Positions 1-10,964 of a DNA stretch of 64,000 nt are shown in pieces (within the stretch, counting starts at the first letter, position 1; each line of letters opens with the position of its first letter). The notes below the pieces were generated by a model. It had not been told where the DNA came from. It saw nothing but the letters and a program-made list of their open reading frames with translations, and searched no databases. The stretch is from Cladopsammia gracilis. Lineage: Eukaryota; Cnidaria; Anthozoa; Scleractinia; Dendrophylliidae. A program made the position numbers and the translations under genes. The stretch is from NCBI GenBank assembly GCA_022457155.1, contig JAJGOT010000513.1:186001-250000 (forward strand), written 5' to 3'.

Positions 1-111
1 TTCTTACTTTCTTTCGCGCAAGCTAGCGCTGTTCATGTAGTTCATACATCGTCTCTAATTTTATTTACCCACGTAAAAAATTACGCAACAGTGGAAATCC
101 AGCTTTAAAAA

Positions 112-960
112 GGCATAAGTGAAGTCAAGAGAGAATAGATAAGAGAGGCTTTCCGTCTACATGTCCTATTACATTGACAATTCCTGTTCATTTATTTTTC
201 GATCAACTATTGGCCATGGGCGTTTTTCACTAATTACAGTCATTAATTTAAACCTTGTGTATCGAACGTGACAAAATTTAAGGCGGCATAAAGTTAAAAT
301 GTCGGCCGCTTAATTCGCCTTGTGGTTTCCCTATTAATTCTAACCTTGTAAAAAAAAAAAAAGAACAAGAGCAATCGCAATCTTTTTCAAAGAGGCACGC
401 TGAAACCCTATACGGACCGCTTTTACCAAACGGTCACGTCAGACTCACAAAGAGAGCAATGCGGTTGTATATTCGCTTGTCTGGCTAAAATTAACGACAA
501 AATTACATGTATCATTGAAGCCCTGAATTTTTTTTCAGACGTTTTTGCAATTGCTTAAATTGCAAACGCAGTGCGAGGATCATTTCTTCAATTTACATTC
601 TCTCCGCAGATATACTTCATTTGTCAAAATTATCAGTCATGCATAACTGCTGGTGTGAACGGATCTGAGTGGTTTATCTGAAAGTAATTACATAACTTCG
701 GACGAGTTGATATTGTCAATTGTCACCTGGGAAGTAAATAAGGTACCGAGCGCGCCCGCCTTGTTGATATTCGCCTCAGAGAAATGCACGACTTAGAATG
801 GTGTCTGCAGCTGATATAAAATCGTTCTCTCTTCTTCCCGCCTTATTGAGCAATAGAGAGGCGTCCACCTCAGGAACTGTGTTTAATAAGAAAGAGTGGG
901 TTGAACCAAAAGCTGCATGATAACTCATCTGGTTCAGTCACATCGTTTATTCACTCCCAA
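112..960 (+). repeat. Diverged segmental duplication, copy 1
   Basis: This stretch aligns in the same orientation, block by block, with 17318-18060. Shared blocks include GAAGTCAAGAGAGAATA near the start, ATGTCGGCCGCTTAAT, GGAAGTAAATAA, TTCGCCTCAGAGAAATGCAC and AACTCATCTGGTT. The order is kept while spacing and bases differ, so this is an old paralogous pair. A TATA-like GATATAAAAT lies near 815. On the minus strand both copies keep a similar reading frame over about 45 codons in the conserved 3' part. It may be a duplicated promoter plus first exon, or a dispersed repeat family; I recognise no gene. Confidence 0.7.
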
Positions 961-1255
961 GGTCAAACCTTCAATGGAATCGTGTAGTGTACATCTGACT
1001 TTTATAAGTCTTGGATGAAATCCTAGTGTGACCAGTTTACCAGTTTGACATAAAGCTGCAACCAATCGATCAATCAATCGTTTATTGCTCACCCATTAAA
1101 TTTTTTTTTGTTGTTTTTGTCCTTTAACTTAACCGTACTTACAGTATTACGGGCAGAGAAGCTTTTCGAGGAAAACCACGATTCCCTGTTTAACAATTTT
1201 ATTATATTGCAATAATGTCCATTGCAATTATGTCCATGATAAAAAGGAGTATTCT

Positions 1256-2021
1256 GATTGGTTCCCTGAGCGGTCCGAATTCCGCAATACGGACCGCTAA
1301 GATGGACAGCTCATTAACTCCGAATTCTGCAATACGGACCGCTAAGATGAACCGCTCATGAACTCCGAATTCCGCAATAGGCCGCTAAGATGGACCGCTC
1401 ATGAACTCCGAATTCTGCAATAGGCCGCTAAGATGGACCGCTCATGAACTCCGAATTCTGCAATAGGCCGCTAAGATGGACCGCTCATGAACTCCGAATT
1501 CTGCAATAGGCCGCTAAGATGGACCGCTCATGAACTCCGAATTCTGAAATACGGACCGCTAAGATGGACCGCTCATGAACTCCGAATTCTGAAATAGGCC
1601 GCTAAGATGAACCGCTCATGAACTCCGAATTCTAAAATACGGACCGCTAAGATGGACCGCTCATGAACTCCGAATTCTGAAATAGGCCGCTAAGATGGAC
1701 CGCTCATGAACTCCGAATTCCGCAATAGGCCGCTAAGATGGACCGCTCATGAACTCCGAATTCTGAAATAGGCCGCTAAGATGAACCGCTCATGAACTCC
1801 GAATTCCGCAATACGGACCGCTAAGATGAACCGCTCATGAACTCCGAATTCTGAAATAGGCCGCTAAGATGGACCGCTCATGAACTCCGAATTCTGAAAT
1901 AGGCCGCTAAGATGGACCGCTCATGAACTCCAAATTCTGCAATACGGACCGCTAAGATGAACCGCTCATGAACTCCGAATTCTGCAATACGGACCGCTAA
2001 GATGGACCGCTCATGAACTCA
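1256..2021 (+). repeat. 44/46-bp minisatellite, about 17 units
   Basis: Head-to-tail array whose unit contains GCAATAGGCCGCTAAGATGG and CTCATGAACTCCGAATTC. Units are 44 bp, or 46 bp where AATAGGCC is replaced by AATACGGACC. Each unit holds GAATTC and a short dyad (CGGACCGCTAAGATGGACCG). There is no sustained ORF. A single diverged unit with matching flanks occurs at 31905-31967. Confidence 0.95.
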
Positions 2022-2044
2022 TTTCGCCTAATTCTTTTTATGAA

Positions 2045-2195
2045 ACATTAGCCGTGACACTAGAGGATGGGGAAACCCGTCCAAACGTCCGTCTGATGAG
2101 TTTTCCATCCTAGTGTGAGTTAGTGATGTATAGTCTGATTATACCACATAAAATTCACATTAGGACGGATTTGAGGACGGGTTAGAGGCCCGCAT
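2045..2195. repeat. Imperfect foldback element
   Basis: GGATGGGGAAACCCGTCC near 2067-2084 is partly complementary to TTTTCCATCC (2101-2110) and to GGACGGATTTGAGGACGGGT (2163-2182). This gives an imperfect hairpin directly after the minisatellite. Probably a decayed small foldback transposon. Confidence 0.4.
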
Positions 2196-2375
2196 TTTAC
2201 ACAAGGTACTGGGACGAGACATGCTTGGTTACCCAGCCAGCAGAAAACAAGAAAGGACAAGTGTTTTTTAAAGAATGTATGCCGCAAGGTTCGTGTTCCT
2301 GGTCAGTCGCATTTTGTCCCCTTTGCCAGTCTCTCGCCAAGCCCTTTACTCAGACCGCTAGCTGTCCCTTTTCAG

Positions 2376-2545
2376 TTCGCCACTTTAGAAACGAGAAGGA
2401 AACTGGGCCGAGTGAACTTTCGCAACGACTTCTGGGACTGTTGCTAGGGACTGAGACAAAAGAAGCGTCCCTCGAACGATCCCAGAAGTCATTGCAAAAG
2501 TTCACTCGGCTCAGTTTCCTTCTCGTTTCTAAAGTGGTGAATTGA
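2376..2545. mobile_element. Foldback (MITE-like) element, ~60-bp arms
   Basis: Left arm 2381-2443 (begins CACTTTAGAAACGAGAAGGA) is complementary, with few mismatches, to right arm 2478-2538 (ends CTCGTTTCTAAAGTG), leaving a loop of about 35 bases. The hairpin explains the overlapping short ORFs on both strands here, so none is treated as a gene. Typical of a non-autonomous DNA transposon; no target duplication identified. Confidence 0.75.
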
Positions 2546-3298
2546 GCGGTGGAGAAAATGACGAAATCAAGCTCGGCGAGATTGGAGCGAGCGAACAAGC
2601 CGAGGGGAAACTGGGGGAGAGGCGGGGTGACCTTATTATTCATGTCGAAAGAGTTGCCTGCGTATGCGAAGGATATTATCTTTGTATGTTATCTCATCTT
2701 ATCGGCTTATATTAGCACAGAATACCACTTCATGTTTCTAGCTCGATTACCATCCACTTTCCGGAAAAAGAGCCCGCTGAAATCGAGCCGGCTTTTGAGA
2801 CTCACGAATGACCATTTAAATTGAAGCTATGGAGCAGTACTGCAGTACTCTTTTCGTAGCCTGTATATAGCCTCCCCCTCCCCTGAACTCTCACTTCTGG
2901 ATGAAATCATAAAGTGTCATAATTCCATTACTTTCTTGCGGTGAATGCTGTTAAAATTCATACAGTCAAAAATTATGGTCATTCTTCTCAGTCTTATTTT
3001 TTAATACTTCACACATTATTTTGTCATAATTTTAAACGTTGTTATAACTATTCCATACAGTAACAGATGGATTGATGTCGTGTTAGTAACAACAACAAGT
3101 AGCTACGTTCGTAAGACCATAAATACATACAATATAAGCGAATACTTGTTTGCAATTATTGTCTCACTAGAGGTTACAGATTGTAATGATAATGCTGCGA
3201 GCAGATGCTGGGCAGTATAATAAAACGTAACGGAAACAGTAAATGTACATACAGATTTTGATAATTTCATACATTAATCCAAGAGGACAGGGCAGTAT
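2546..3298. other. No recognisable feature
   Basis: AT-rich sequence with only short ORFs that lack domain signatures. I see no gene, RNA or clear repeat. Confidence 0.6.
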
Positions 3299-3310
3299 TT
3301 TTTCTTGCCT

Positions 3311-3380
3311 ACGCGGTACGCGGTACGCAGTCGCTAAATAATTCAACGCGGTACGCGGTACGCAGTCGCTAAATAATTCA
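3311..3380 (+). repeat. Short tandem duplication with ACGCGGT repeats
   Basis: ACGCGGTACGCGGTACGCAG followed by TCGCTAAATAATTCA occurs twice head to tail (unit about 35 bp). Confidence 0.85.
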
Positions 3381-3420
3381 GTCGGCGGCTCATGGATAGA
3401 AGAACGAGGATATTACATAT

Positions 3421-3434
3421 TTATATTTACATAT

Positions 3435-3469
<35 letters not shown>

Positions 3470-3472
3470 TTA
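3421..3472 (+). repeat. (TTTA)n microsatellite
   Basis: About a dozen TTTA/ATTT units in an uninterrupted run. It lies next to the end of a LINE tail and could be part of its 3' end. Confidence 0.9.
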
Positions 3473-3479
3473 CAATCTA

Positions 3480-3800
3480 CGGATTAAAAACCAAAGGATG
3501 AACTGTAAAGGAGTCCTAGACCCCATAAAAAAAAACAGATCACCTAAAAATATATAGAAACACAATAAAATAATAGTTTCAGAAAATACAGAAATATAAA
3601 AGCTACTTAAAAAAAACTCAAACTCTAGACTTAAAAATATTTACATTATCAGAAACACGAATGTCTAACGGTAGTTGATTCCACTGGTCAGTAATTCTAT
3701 GGAAAAACTATACTTCAAGACATTAGTTCTGGCATATTTCTTCTTTAAAGTTAAAGAGTCCTTAGCCCTAAGTGAGAATATTAAACAGAATTGTTATATT
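3480..3800 (-). pseudogene. LINE 3'-end remnant (RT C-terminal tail)
   Basis: The minus strand reads, with one frameshift at an A/T run near 3703, a peptide like RTNVLKYSFFHRITDQWNQL followed by PLDIRVSDNVNIFKSRV. This RTNxxxxSFxxRxxxxWNxLP...FKSR pattern is the tail of CR1/L2-type non-LTR reverse transcriptases (established family knowledge). Only the last ~50 codons and the 3' sequence remain, as expected of a 5'-truncated insertion. Confidence 0.65.
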
Positions 3801-3807
3801 AGTATAG

Positions 3808-3971
3808 GTAATCATACGGTTTCGAGTTCAATTTGGGATTAATTTGCACGAGTGAGTTTTTCAAAAAGCTCAAAATTGCACGAGCCGCTTCGGCGAGTGC
3901 AATTTGAGCTTTTTGAAAAACTCACAAGTGCAAATTAATCCCAAATTGAACGACAAAACCGTATGATTACT
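3808..3971. mobile_element. Near-perfect hairpin MITE
   Basis: Left arm from GTAATCATACGGTTT (3808) runs to about 3880. It is complementary to the right arm from about 3900 to ACCGTATGATTAC (3970). Arms are about 72 bp with very few mismatches and a short GC-rich loop (GAGCCGCTTCGGCGA). Confidence 0.85.
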
Positions 3972-3974
3972 TAT

Positions 3975-4180
3975 TAATAATTATACATGAAAAAATTTGC
4001 ATCCATTTTTGTTTGGAATTTTTTTTTTTTTTTTTTTTGCAAAAATTTTTTTTTGCAAAAATTTTTTTTTCTTGTTTTTTGGCCAAAAAAAAAGAAAAAA
4101 AAATTTTTTTTTTCGATTTGTAATTTGCACTGGTGTTACACTTTTTGCACCGGTGTTACACGTTTTGCACTGGTGTTACA

Positions 4181-4213
<33 letters not shown>

Positions 4214-4245
4214 GAGTAATTTTTTCATGTATATTATTAAACAGA
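3975..4245. mobile_element. Poly(T/A) stretch and GGTGTTACAC triplet repeat, possible small TIR element
   Basis: Contains alternating T and A homopolymers (4019-4112) and three copies of TTTGCACTGGTGTTACAC-like units (4125-4183). The ends ATACATGAAAAAATT (3984-3998) and AATTTTTTCATGTAT (4217-4231) are complementary, suggesting a TIR element. The lysine/phenylalanine-rich ORFs here are artefacts of the homopolymers. Confidence 0.5.
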
Positions 4246-5470
4246 ATATTAATCAGTTTCTGCGTACCGCGTAAGCACCTACATAGAACACAGTTCATGT
4301 GGCAGGGTATTCTGCAGTTAAACCTCGTTCGTGACCTTGATGAATGTTTCCAGCAACAAATAAGTTTGAATTTGGCATGATACATTTGCACTTAAGCGAG
4401 CACGTGCTATGGACAGCGAAAAACTCATCCAGAGCCAGGCGCATCTAAGTTATGATGACACCGCTGGACGTACGCTTGCTCAAAATCATCGTGACAAACA
4501 AAAATCGAGACTGCTGCTTAACATAAGGCGCAGGGAACCCAAGGAACCACAGGCAAACCAAAGATTAGTGTGCTGTTCGCCTGGGGGCTCGCAGCAATTA
4601 GCATAAGCGTCTCATTCTCTAATCGTGCACAATTTACTTTCTCTGGAAATTTGAGCCCGATGAACTTATTATTCATGCGCGAAGCGGCATGAGGTAAGGT
4701 TTCGGCTCCGTTTTTCTTGTTATTATTTTTTGTCACGATTTTGCATGCAAATTTATGCACGCATATTTTTATTACTGCACTTCCGGTTCATCGCTTTTCC
4801 ATTTACACTTCCTGTTTAGTGACTTCCGGCTACTCTTACTTCCGGTAAAACAGCGTTACTGAAACGTCACGACAGCGTCTCCTACAACCCTACTTACATT
4901 AGTAACGTTCACGTTTGGTATATATAACACTCAGAAGAATCACTGGCTTCATTGTGGTACAGCTTTCATTTACAAAACATTCAATAGTAAACAACGTGGT
5001 TTGCAGGAACGATGACTGAATGAAAGGAGTAACTCTTCTCCATGTCGGACATCTTCTTATCATGTTTAAAGTATATCATAAAACCTTCTTACGCATGCGC
5101 ATGAGTATAGGCTACTTGCAGCCTCTTGTTCTCTTCATGTAAAGCTCTTGCCTTTTTAAACCTGGGTCGGTTTGTTCAAAGCGCGATTAAGCTAACCCAT
5201 GCAGGGTTAGCATCAATTTTGATTCCAGTTGAATAATTAATCAATGGAGATTTTTGCAAAGTATTTTTGCCCTTTAGTTTCGTTTCTGACTTGTCTTCGC
5301 ATGTAATTTATAATTAGCTTTTGAAAACACTTCAAACAAGGAAAATTAAATCCTCGGTTAAGTTTTAATCCTTGGGTTAGCGTTAACCGGCTTTCGAACA
5401 ACCAGGCCCAGATCAATTACATATTTGTTAAGTTCATCGGTTTTTTAGTAGGTTGATACAAGCTGTTACT
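4246..5470. other. No recognisable gene
   Basis: Unremarkable intergenic sequence. Two short overlapping ORFs near 4400-4760 lack domain signatures. A cluster of ACTTCCGG-like motifs occurs at 4780-4850, but no promoter can be assigned. Confidence 0.5.
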
Positions 5471-5474
5471 TATT

Positions 5475-5650
5475 CATAAATGGCGGCCGATTTATGAGTT
5501 CTTTTTTATTCAAACTAATCGGCCTACCTAGCCACATTTCAGAGCAAAAATTCTTTTGAATTTTGCACATGCTAACGAGTCTTGGTAGGCTGATTAGCCA
5601 TGAATATAAAAGAATATAAATAGAAAGGCCTCCAATCATGAATAAGGTCT
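5475..5650. mobile_element. Small TIR element (TTCATAAATGG family)
   Basis: Starts ATTCATAAATGGCGGCCG and ends GGCCTCCAATCATGAATAAGG, imperfect inverted termini. The same termini (TTCATAAATGG ... CGCCATTTATAAATAAGG) bound 21248-21454, so a repeated family is likely. Confidence 0.5.
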
Positions 5651-5778
5651 ATTTTCAGTGGGTAAATCTGTATTCTATAATTTAACTCATCCCTAAATAA
5701 TAATTTTTTAAATAGTATAATCCCTAAGTAGCGATTTTCATCTTCGAATTGGTTACATCTGCAAGTAGGGCAACGGTC

Positions 5779-5959
5779 TTTTATTTCTATAGGGAGTTGG
5801 TTATACCATACACTGAGTCATTACACTTCCTTGCTCCTTTTATCTCTATAGAGAGTTGGTTATACCATACACTGAGTCATTACACTTCCTTGCTCCTTTT
5901 ATCTCTATAGAGAGTTGGTTATACCATACACTGATTCATTACACTTCCTTGCTCCTTTC
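5779..5959 (+). repeat. 58-bp tandem repeat, 3 copies
   Basis: Unit includes CTATAGAGAGTTGGTTATAC and CATACACTGAGTCATTACAC. Three head-to-tail copies differ by only a few bases, so the array is recent. Confidence 0.95.
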
Positions 5960-6097
5960 TTAAAAAAGAAACTTAACTTTGGATTTCTTAACATTAACGC
6001 GTAACTTCCCCGAGTATCCCTTGTGCATGTTTACGTCAGACTACCTACTTTCACCCCCATATATAAGTCTCACTTTCGAAGTGTAAGCCTGTGACAA

Positions 6098-6142
6098 TCT
6101 CATAATAATAACAATAATAATAATAATAATAATAATAATAAT
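6098..6142 (+). repeat. (AAT)n microsatellite
   Basis: Run of about 14 AAT/TAA units with one CAA interruption near its left end. Confidence 0.95.
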
Positions 6143-6410
6143 CAAAGCAATACTTTATTAACAAATTTCTTAAAAATCGATTAAGCCTTAACATCAATTT
6201 TATGTACACTTGCAGGAAAAAGCTATAAAAGTTCATTTATATAATAATATAATAATATATAATAATTATTAATCTACTAGAATGCTAAAAATATTCATAA
6301 TTACAATCCATAAAATATCGTAAAAGTGTTACTAAAAAAATTTCAATAAAAATAAAATTTATATAAAACGTTTGTATTCACAAAGTGACGGCAATAAAGA
6401 ATTCTTAACA

Positions 6411-7142
6411 TTACATTATGGCTCCTTCTTGGGTTTCAATGTCAATATCTATGTTCTTAAAATCACAAAAGGCTTTCCTTCTAAATCTCGATCCTCTAAG
6501 GCAGATTAATGCGGATCTTAATAGAGCAAAGGATGTCCTTGCTCTTATCCAAGAGATTGTTTTGGCATAGTCTTCTCCTTTCTTGATGGAGATCAGCTGC
6601 GCTAGTCTGCTATGGTATTGCAAGCACTCCTTTCCCATACCACCCGTTGATGTGAAAATAAGGGTGTGAAAGTTCCTTGTTCAATGTCCAAAACTCTCCT
6701 CTAATATAGACGCTTCTTCTCATTCTCGTGATTGCGGTATATCTGTTGGAGCTCTAGGTCCCTATACGAGTCAGCATTAGGGTGAAAAACCCTCACGTCG
6801 AAGAATGCTGATCGTTGGTTCTCCCAGAACCCGCGTGCGTGAATATCTAATCTCGCATTTCGGAGCTCGATTTGAACCCCTTCCCAGTTGTTCTCCCGAA
6901 ATATCTTGAAGAACAGGCTCGATCTCAACATCACTACATACCATACCCAGACGTTCGGCTTCTAAATCTCTCAGCTCATTGTGACGTTGGACAACGAAAC
7001 CACCTCGCTTGCATATCATTGCGTGGTCTACTGTGAAAACGTCGCCACATACACAAGTGGACGGGATATCATCAACTGGCCAATCATAGCGCAGTTTAAT
7101 TGCATCGCAGAACTCCTTCTTATTTAGGTTGAAACCCATTTC
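6411..7142 (-). pseudogene. Retroelement C-terminal fragment: zinc-binding plus endonuclease-like domain, frameshifted
   Basis: Reading leftwards from 7139, three minus-strand frames join into one protein-like stretch. It holds a Cys/His cluster (CVCGDVF...[10 protein letters not shown]), then DVEIEP, then [10 protein letters not shown]...[13 protein letters not shown], then [20 protein letters not shown] and IRGSR-like basic residues. Frames change near 6880 and 6660 and a stop follows at 6411. The E...LDI...DVRV spacing resembles a PD-(D/E)XK restriction-like endonuclease, as found at the C-terminus of some non-LTR polyproteins; that assignment is inference. The reverse transcriptase part is not present. 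Confidence 0.55.
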
Positions 7143-7281
7143 ACGAAGGAAATAAAAGACGGTTTTGTTAGGGACTGCAAGAATCCTCCGAAGAGTCCTT
7201 GGGATCTAAGGTGGCTTGTTGCCACTTGACCAGGGCCAGTGTCATCTCCAGCAATATCGCTGAGTCAATTTGTTATGAAAT

Positions 7282-7283
7282 AC

Positions 7284-7319
<36 letters not shown>

Positions 7320-7320
7320 T
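7282..7320 (+). repeat. (AAT)n microsatellite
   Basis: Run of about 12 AAT units followed by an AT-rich palindromic tail (TTCTAAAGCGCT...AAGCGCTTTATAA). Confidence 0.95.
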
Positions 7321-8032
7321 AACATTTCTAAAGCGCTAAAATTATAAAAATATTCTAAAGCGCTTTATAATTGTTCAAAGGAGCAAAGTTGAAAAGAATA
7401 CTCACTCAAAAGTAACGTGAGCTTGTCAAAGGTTTGCAAGGAATTTCGTACAAATGAGGCTTTGTGGTGAATTTTGAGCTGGCCACGTAACATGTAAAAG
7501 GCAATGCAATACCGAGACAACGTATTAACGCAATTTTGTAGCCCTGTCCTAGATCAGAGAATCAGCACATCATGAAAACATAATTTAATTTAATTTAATT
7601 TAATTTAATATTGAGAAGGTGGGCAGTATTCTTGTACTTCTTCAAGGTTACACCCTTCATTGCAGCATTCTTCCACAATATTGAAACTTCTTTTAGCGCG
7701 GTGATGTGCTGATAGAAACCTGTTAGCACTCTGTCGCCCCAGCAATATATCCTCGGGTGCTGAAAAAGAAATCGCAAAGTTATGAAGATAAAAAAACGAG
7801 AGCGAATGTTTCATCAGTACTTCAATCACTCATTCCTGGGAATCTAGGTGCAGTTATTACATGTAAACGGGCCGAAAATCAGTGCGAGCAAATTACGGCT
7901 TTGTCTCGGACCGATTTAATGTATTTTGTCTTCTTCAATTGCCCTGATAATCTACCCTTGGGCAATAACTGCTAATAACTGGAAGCGGTAACTGACTTCT
8001 TTCCAGTTATTGAGCATTTCCAACAAGTTATC
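7321..8032. other. No recognisable gene
   Basis: Contains a (TTTAA)n run at 7582-7606 and short ORFs without signatures. It forms the left flank of the YR retrotransposon. Confidence 0.5.
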
Positions 8033-8210
8033 ATGTAATTTGTGATAATCGGTATTGACATAAATTAATATTTTGCCGACACGGAGCAGAGAACCGGGTA
8101 CTAGTGTAGTGCGCAGGGGCTCACGGTTCGTGAGTTTGAAAACTGTTCGTTGATAGATTTGTGTCATTCTACGGTCAGCCTCGCCGCCTCTAGTACTGTT
8201 CAAACAAGTT
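8033..8210 (+). repeat. Split direct repeat A1
   Basis: 178 bp beginning ATGTAATTTGTGATAATCGG and ending GTACTGTTCAAACAAGTT. It is identical by eye to A2 at 12343-12520. The minus-strand ORF starting MNSTRGGEADRR inside it appears in both copies and is a shadow, not a gene. Confidence 0.95.
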
Positions 8211-8212
8211 CA

Positions 8213-8900
8213 ATGTTACCCCGATTTTTTGCTTTCCTCCCTGGCAATATGAATGAGGCTACAGCGGTACGACTAATAACACAGAACAACCAGGACCTTC
8301 TTGGTCAGTTTAAGACTCTGGTTAAAGATTCCAGTTTAGCTCTCAAGCGTTTCACATGAGGATATGGCTGCCCAGCAGATGACAGAAATCAAAAGAATCA
8401 AGCGCGGTTTCACTCCGCAATTCAACAAGAAGAGCAGCGAGGACCAGTACAACGTCAATAAAGCGATTAAAGAAACCATGAAGGACGCAAAGGCCGCTCT
8501 GGAACGCAAAGACATGCAGAAATTAAGGATGCCTTAGACAAAGGTTTGGCTCTCGTGCAAGAGCGTGAAAAATTCATCCTGCTTGCAGATAAGTCACCGT
8601 TTGGTTGGAAAACTGTCAATGAATACAAACATCATGATTTGGCCGACGACGAAGAAGACGAAAAGAAAATTTACAGAGCCGTAAGCGTTTCACCGCGCGT
8701 TCTTCCCACCAACGAAAACCTTGCCGACGTCCATTCAGGCTAAATCTCCACAGATCGCAAGACAACAATCATCTAATTTCTTCTCTCGCCTTAATCAACA
8801 ACATTTAGTGCAAAGATCTGCTACTGGTGTTTGCTTTGCGTGCGGAAAACCCCTGACTCTGTTCACACATGGAGTTGGACCAAGATTACTATCAGGAGGA
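8213..8900 (+). pseudogene. Gag-like ORF remnant with zinc-knuckle start
   Basis: Begins MLPRFFAFLPGNMNEATAVR. After a frameshift near 8345 it continues with [39 protein letters not shown] and [19 protein letters not shown], then a CFACGKP zinc-knuckle beginning at 8837-8857. The knuckle's distal His/Cys are lost to a second frameshift. The charged helical region followed by a single CCHC start fits the first ORF of DIRS/Ngaro-type elements. Non-functional. Confidence 0.7.
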
Positions 8901-8984
8901 CTCTTGCCCATCATCTCTATATTTTGTTTTTTTTTTTTTGGACCCCGAAGTACAATGCGAATTTAAATCTGACCAGGAATTCGT

Positions 8985-9700
8985 GTCGGTCTAAGGGAGA
9001 TTATATCGAGTAATTGAGTTCTGGAAGGGCATTAACGCGCCGAAGTTTATTATCGATGTTATTCCATTTGTATGCAAATTGCCGTTGCTCAAAATTCCCA
9101 CGTCTTTTACGGCCAATAATAACGCGTTAACTTTGAAGGATTCTAGTTCCGTTGAGAATGTCATGAACGAGCTCATTAGTCCACATTGTATTACTGAAGT
9201 TTACGAGCCACCTTTCACTATTGACTCTTTGTTTGTGTTAACGCAAAAATCTGTTTAAAAGCGTTTTATTTTAGATGTGCGTCACGACAAGAGAATATTT
9301 TAGATGCGAAGACTTGAATGTTGCCTAAGAGATTTAGAATCCGGGAGACTATATGTTCTCTTATGATCTTGTGGTCATCATCATGTTGAAGATCTTCGTT
9401 CATCGAAAGTTTCTTTCTTTTTCTTGGACATTTTCCGCCGGTCACGCTAGATATTTTATGAGTTTTCAGTTTTACCTTTCGGTCTTAGTTTAGCGCCTTA
9501 CCTGTTTACGGAATTGTTTAAGCCGTTAATTGAGAAATGGAGATCTGAAGCCGGGTAAATTGTTGCCTTCTTAGACGACGGTCTCGTCGCTGCTGTCGGT
9601 TACAACAATGCAAAGATTGCGAGCCTTCAGGTTCATGCCGATTTGCTTACCTCTGGTTTTCTTCCTAACGAAGCCAAATGTCTTGGGGCCCAACTCAGGT
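8985..9700 (+). pseudogene. Reverse transcriptase remnant of the YR retroelement
   Basis: A frameshifted and stop-riddled frame keeps GDYMFSYDL, then HRKFLSFSWTF, then RYFMSFQFYLSVLV and a region that would hold the catalytic DD box (LLPS*TTVSSLL, about 9560-9590). The SYDL...HRKFLSFSW spacing is typical of DIRS-group RT. The presumed AVFLDDG-like box is disrupted. Confidence 0.65.
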
Positions 9701-10039
9701 AATTTCTCGGCTCGGAACTGTCATCAACACGGCCACGTCGGAAATTTACGCTACATATAGACAGATAGATAGATGTGTTCCATATTGTTCCATATTGGTC
9801 GCTTCTTTTCGCGTCCCGGTTCGTAGGATTGCGAGGGTTAGCGGGGAAATTATTTCACTCGGCTACTGCGTGGGCAACGTCTCCCAGCTTATGACTAGAA
9901 GTCTATTTGCCATGATCAACACTGCGTCGACATGGAACTCTTACGTTTACGTTTCCTCCCGAGAGTTTTGCTGAATTGATCTTCGGGAAAACCAACGTAG
10001 CGAGCCTTAACGGCATACCTATTTCGCCAGCCCGCCATA

Positions 10040-10720
10040 AGTCCTCTTAGGTGATATATTCCGATGCATTGGCCTCATCTTGTGGAAGTTTTATAGTTTC
10101 GACGGCAAAATTTTTCATCAATACCCGTTCCGACTTCGAGAAAGCGCAAGGTTCCACGTTCAGAGAGTTGCTTGCCGTTTTTCCTGTCATTGAAAGCTTT
10201 CTTGGAGGCCAGTAAGCCAGTTACCTGGTCTACTGATAATCTAAAGGTCCGGCTTTACAACAGCCTACAGTAGGCATCTTTCAGAGCTGTCTGTTCAACG
10301 ATGTTGACATCGACATGCAGCGGATACTATTAAGGGATCTAAATACTATTGCAGGTGTTATATTCAAGTTTATTGATTATGTCGATTACACCATTCATGG
10401 CACGGTTTTCTATGCTCTCGACGGTTTAGCGGGTCCTCATACCTGTGATAGGTTCGCATGTTCATTCAACGCTAACGTTAAATGTTTTCAATTCCAGATT
10501 CTACCAACCGGGTTCCAGCGGTGCATACGCCTTTGCCCAAAATTGGTCCCATCAGGACAGCCGGCTGCGTCCTCCGGTTTACTTAACGTGCATAGTCTTC
10601 AGCCATACGAGATCTTGCAGTGCTAAGGGAGCTCTCAGCGTACCATTTTGGAAGTCTGCCCATTTCTGGCCCATTCTGTGTTGGGGCATTCTATCTAATT
10701 TAATTTGCCTAATTTACTTA
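10040..10720 (+). pseudogene. RNase H and linker remnant of the YR retroelement
   Basis: Frame fragments include YSDALASSCGSF-like text near 10055-10090, then VTWSTDNLKVRLYN (10227-10268) and, in a frame open from 10445, RFYQPGSSGAYAFAQNWSHQ followed by SCSAKGALSVPFWKSAHFWP. The last segment matches the conserved ...CKAKGTLVVPxWxSAxFWPLL tail of DIRS/Ngaro polyproteins. Several stops. Confidence 0.6.
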
Positions 10721-10964
10721 TAGATGTCAAGCCAGAAACTCTATTTTCGGTTGTAATCCCGTGACGGTCCCTTCATTAGCAATTCGTATTGACTTTAGTA
10801 TCGCTCCTAGGTAGGGCTACGAGTTATCTAGTGAGAGCTTTCGTGTCCCAATTGAATGCACGGAGATATGACTATTTTGCAGATTTCCTACTGAACGTAT
10901 TTCAATCAGTCAAGTTTCTAGGGGTATTTTTTTTTTCCTAGATTGAATTGCCTGTTAGAGGTGT

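Noticed and set aside
2060..2120. Hammerhead-like arrangement (GAAA ... CTGATGA) near the minisatellite end
   Set aside because: No helix III hairpin after GAAA and no 10.1/11.1 G-C pair. The dyads are explained by a foldback repeat.
3987..4274. Phe/Lys-rich ORFs at 3987-4274
   Set aside because: Created by long T and A homopolymers.
7952..8203. Minus-strand ORF MNSTRGGEADRR...
   Set aside because: It lies in repeat A1 and recurs in A2 (12247-12513); a by-product of the split direct repeats.
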